A DNA stretch of 8,831 nt, taken from contig JAGHAD010000148.1 in assembly GCA_021161685.1 (NCBI GenBank), positions 1 to 8,831 of the forward strand, given 5' to 3'. Every line of letters starts with the position of its first letter. Within the stretch, counting starts at the first letter, position 1. Origin of the DNA: Thermoplasmata archaeon. Lineage in GTDB: Archaea > Thermoplasmatota > E2 > DHVEG-1 > B18-G2. Both the position numbers and the translations under genes were made by a program. Shown piece by piece: positions 7,157 to 8,831 of this stretch. Under the pieces are notes generated by a model, which saw only the letters and a program-made list of their open reading frames with translations, had not been told where the DNA came from and ran no database searches.

Positions 7157-7189
7157 TGTCTTTACCTTTCTCTACACGCCGAGGATGGG

Positions 7190-7966
7190 ATGATGGAAGA
7201 TCTGTTCTACAGAGAAGAAATAGAAAAATCTAAAGAGAAGCTTACCCTAGATAGGGTATCAACTGGTATACCAAAATTGGATGACCTTTTACAAGGAGGC
7301 TATCCAAAAAACGGCATCATACTGGTTTCTGGTCCACCAGGATCTGGGAAAACAATTCTTTGCTTTCATTTCATTGACAAAGGTATTAAGCAAGGAGAGA
7401 AGTGCCTCTACATAGCAGTAGATCAAAATGTGAAATCCTTGCTGATCCATGCCTGCTCGGTGGGTTTCGATTTCCTCCCAGCAATGGAAAAAGGTTTGCT
7501 CAAAATGATAGAGGTGGACATTGAAAAATCTAGTACCTACAATAGGATTGCAAATGAAGTGATTGGTAGAGAATACCAAAGAGTTGTATTCGATTCCCTT
7601 TCTCCTTTCATAGATACCCCTTTCGTGATAGACAGGGATGTCGATTTCGATAAGGTGCCCATAATAGACAAGCTGAGTGCATATCCAGCTGATTCCAGAA
7701 GCGTTCTGAGGTTTCATCTGAGAAGGTTGTTCGACCTTCTGAGGAAATCTCAATCGACTTCGCTCGTTACTTCTGAACTCCTCGAAGGAAAAAATACCCT
7801 GTCTAGAGATGGGATATCGGAATTCCTAGCAGATGGCGTGATACTGCTCAGCGTTGATCCACTGATGGATAGGAGAAAGCTGACCATATGGAAGATGAGG
7901 GGAACGAAACACACTCTGAAGCCACAGGACATGATCATAACTGGTAGGGGGATTGATATCAAATGA
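7190..7966 (+). CDS. KaiC-like RecA-superfamily ATPase, single domain
   Basis: The 258-residue protein has one KaiC/RecA-type ATPase domain. The family entry motif STGIPKLDDLLQGGYP (24-39) leads into Walker A GPPGSGKT (48-55, K54, T55). Walker B is RVVFDS (131-136, D135). The C-terminal KMRGTKH motif, typical of KaiC subunit interfaces, is near residue 240. It therefore very likely binds ATP and forms ring oligomers. At the end of strand 2, where KaiC has the catalytic Glu pair (FEE), this protein has VDQ (77-79), so hydrolysis may be slow or absent. The length suits single-domain archaeal KaiC paralogues, which serve in signalling and, as FlaH, in archaellum assembly; no archaellum gene is nearby. 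The ATG at 7190 has GAGG five bases upstream; the adjacent ATG at 7193 is an alternative. Its stop overlaps the Roadblock gene start (ATGA), so its partners are probably the next two proteins. Confidence 0.92.
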   Translation: MMEDLFYREEIEKSKEKLTLDRVSTGIPKLDDLLQGGYPKNGIILVSGPPGSGKTILCFHFIDKGIKQGEKCLYIAVDQNVKSLLIHACSVGFDFLPAMEKGLLKMIEVDIEKSSTYNRIANEVIGREYQRVVFDSLSPFIDTPFVIDRDVDFDKVPIIDKLSAYPADSRSVLRFHLRRLFDLLRKSQSTSLVTSELLEGKNTLSRDGISEFLADGVILLSVDPLMDRRKLTIWKMRGTKHTLKPQDMIITGRGIDIK

Positions 7967-8355
7967 GTTCGGATGATCCTATACTTGAAGTACTCGAAGA
8001 CTTGCTTAAGCTAGATGACATCTATGCATGCATGGTTGCGAGGAAGAACATGGTCAGTGTCATTCCCGATACTTCTAAATTCAATCCAAAGATAATGGAC
8101 GTCTGGGATATAGTTTCTCTTGCAATGAAAAGCGTTTTCGCCGTTATTGAAGAGTATGCGAGCGTTGGTCTAGACGTTATGGAATTCAGGCTGAAGAACC
8201 ACTCTGTCCTTTTCTTCATTATACCAGAAACCGACAACGCTCTCGTAGCCATCATCCCATCCTTGGCAAATAAGGGTTTGATAGAGGTTGAGATGGAAAA
8301 TGCAAGAAGAAGAATAGTGGAAATATTGAAAAAAGAAGAAATGGTAAGGGCATGA
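7963..8355 (+). CDS. Roadblock/LC7-like small protein
   Basis: This 130-residue protein shows the Roadblock/LC7 layout. It has an N-terminal helix (about 6-16), a two-strand turn (YACMVARKNMVSVIP, 21-35), a long central helix (VWDIVSLAMKSVFAVIEEYA, 47-66), and three strands (DVMEFRLKN, SVLFFIIPE and NALVAIIP, 71-99). A long C-terminal helix (about 105-128) follows. Such proteins form homodimers that scaffold or regulate small GTPases and other P-loop NTPases such as MglA or Rag. No GTPase is encoded here; the neighbouring KaiC-like ATPase is the obvious candidate partner (inference). The gene starts inside the ATGA shared with the KaiC-like stop and ends in another ATGA shared with the FIST gene, so translation is probably coupled across all three. 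The family call rests on secondary-structure pattern and short motif similarity, so it is likely rather than certain. Confidence 0.7.
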   Translation: MSSDDPILEVLEDLLKLDDIYACMVARKNMVSVIPDTSKFNPKIMDVWDIVSLAMKSVFAVIEEYASVGLDVMEFRLKNHSVLFFIIPETDNALVAIIPSLANKGLIEVEMENARRRIVEILKKEEMVRA

Positions 8356-8831
8356 AGGAAGAGCTAAAGGCGGGTGTTGGTTTATCGAGAAAATGGGATG
8401 CAAGAGAGGCTGGTAGAGAGGTAGCTGAAACTGCTTTAGAAAAACTCGATGGGGAGAAGCCGAAGTTCTTCCTGTTATTTTCGACGATCCATTATGAGAA
8501 ATATGGCGGATTTCAGGAATTACTCAACGGAGTCTGGGAAGTCCTGCCAGAGGGAACGCCCCTAATTGGTGGGACCGTGGCTGGGTTTATGAATAATTAT
8601 GGGTGCTTTGCAAGGGGTGTAACCGGACTGGGTATTTGTTACCAAAATATGGATGTCGCTGTTGGTGTTGGGTACAACACAAAAAGAGATCCAATCAGAG
8701 CGGCAAGAGAGAGCACAAAAATGATAAAAGCAAATTTAAGAAATAGGTGGCAAAATCGTTTCCTTGTTAGTTTAATCTCCGGTCCAGAGATCCTAGAACT
8801 ACCAGGCGGTGAGAGGAAAAAGGTTATTAGG
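8352..8831 (+). CDS. FIST-domain sensory protein (3' end beyond window)
   Basis: The frame opens with ATG in the ATGA overlap at 8352 and stays open for 160 codons to the right edge, so the C-terminal part is missing. The start KAGVGLSRKWDAREAGREVA (6-25), KFFLLFST (38-45), LPEGTPLIGGTVAGFM (65-80) and GCFARGVTGLGICY (84-97) are characteristic of the FIST N domain, a predicted small-ligand (possibly amino-acid-related) sensor found with many signalling outputs. FIST N and FIST C together usually take about 350-400 residues, so at least half is unseen and any fused output domain is unknown. No signal peptide or membrane segment is present, so it should act in the cytoplasm. Operon linkage to the KaiC-like and Roadblock proteins suggests it supplies the input for that module (inference). 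Confidence 0.88.
   Translation, partial: MKEELKAGVGLSRKWDAREAGREVAETALEKLDGEKPKFFLLFSTIHYEKYGGFQELLNGVWEVLPEGTPLIGGTVAGFMNNYGCFARGVTGLGICYQNMDVAVGVGYNTKRDPIRAARESTKMIKANLRNRWQNRFLVSLISGPEILELPGGERKKVIR

Noticed and set aside
7145..7161. Inverted repeat AGAC/GTCT around the KaiC-operon TATA box as an operator
   Set aside because: The arms are only four bases and do not extend; chance occurrence is likely.
7289..7753. A 154-codon open frame on the minus strand inside the KaiC-like gene
   Set aside because: It mirrors the coding pattern of the intact ATPase on the other strand and its product shows no family signature.
1..8831. CRISPR, tRNA, rRNA, transposon or attachment-site sequences
   Set aside because: I found no spaced direct repeats, cloverleaf, transposase motif or terminal inverted repeats; nearly every base lies in one of the nine genes.

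Overview
The window looks like a gene-dense stretch of an archaeal chromosome. The evidence is an archaeal/eukaryotic-type single-chain glycyl-tRNA synthetase, KaiC-like and FIST proteins, a predicted PGF-CTERM-type cell-surface protein, TATA boxes at archaeal spacing and several apparently leaderless starts. Arg codons are mostly AGA/AGG and Ile is often ATA, the bias usual in thermophiles. A euryarchaeal, possibly Thermoplasmatota-like, host is my best guess, but no marker here fixes the lineage. There are nine protein-coding genes, two cut by the window edges. I see no tRNA, rRNA, CRISPR array or insertion sequence, and no gene-free stretch over 300 bases.

Left block (1-2236, minus strand), read right to left: a secreted, sequon-rich, C-terminally anchored protein (998-2236), a stand-alone CheY-type receiver (619-984), and a KaiC/RecA-fold protein with no Walker A motif that runs off the left edge (1-616). 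The spacings of 13 and 2 bases suggest one operon.

Middle block (2283-5741, plus strand): a zinc amidohydrolase of the SAH/chlorohydrolase deaminase type, a four-CBS-domain protein overlapping it by 26 bases, and glyS two bases further on. A 46-base gap with back-to-back candidate TATA elements separates this block from the left one. At its far end glyS converges on, and overlaps by 33 bases, an L-lysine 6-aminotransferase gene (lat, 5709-7025, minus strand).

Right block (7190-8831, plus strand): a KaiC-like ATPase with intact Walker A, a Roadblock/LC7 protein and the N-terminal part of a FIST sensory protein. They are joined by two ATGA start/stop overlaps. The lat gene and this operon diverge from a 164-base region with one good TATA box on each strand.

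The most interesting content is the KaiC-like/Roadblock/FIST operon, a plausible sensory or switch module (ligand sensor, small dimeric scaffold, P-loop ATPase). A second signalling operon nearby pairs a receiver with a P-loop-less KaiC relative and a surface protein. Whether the two act together is inference only.
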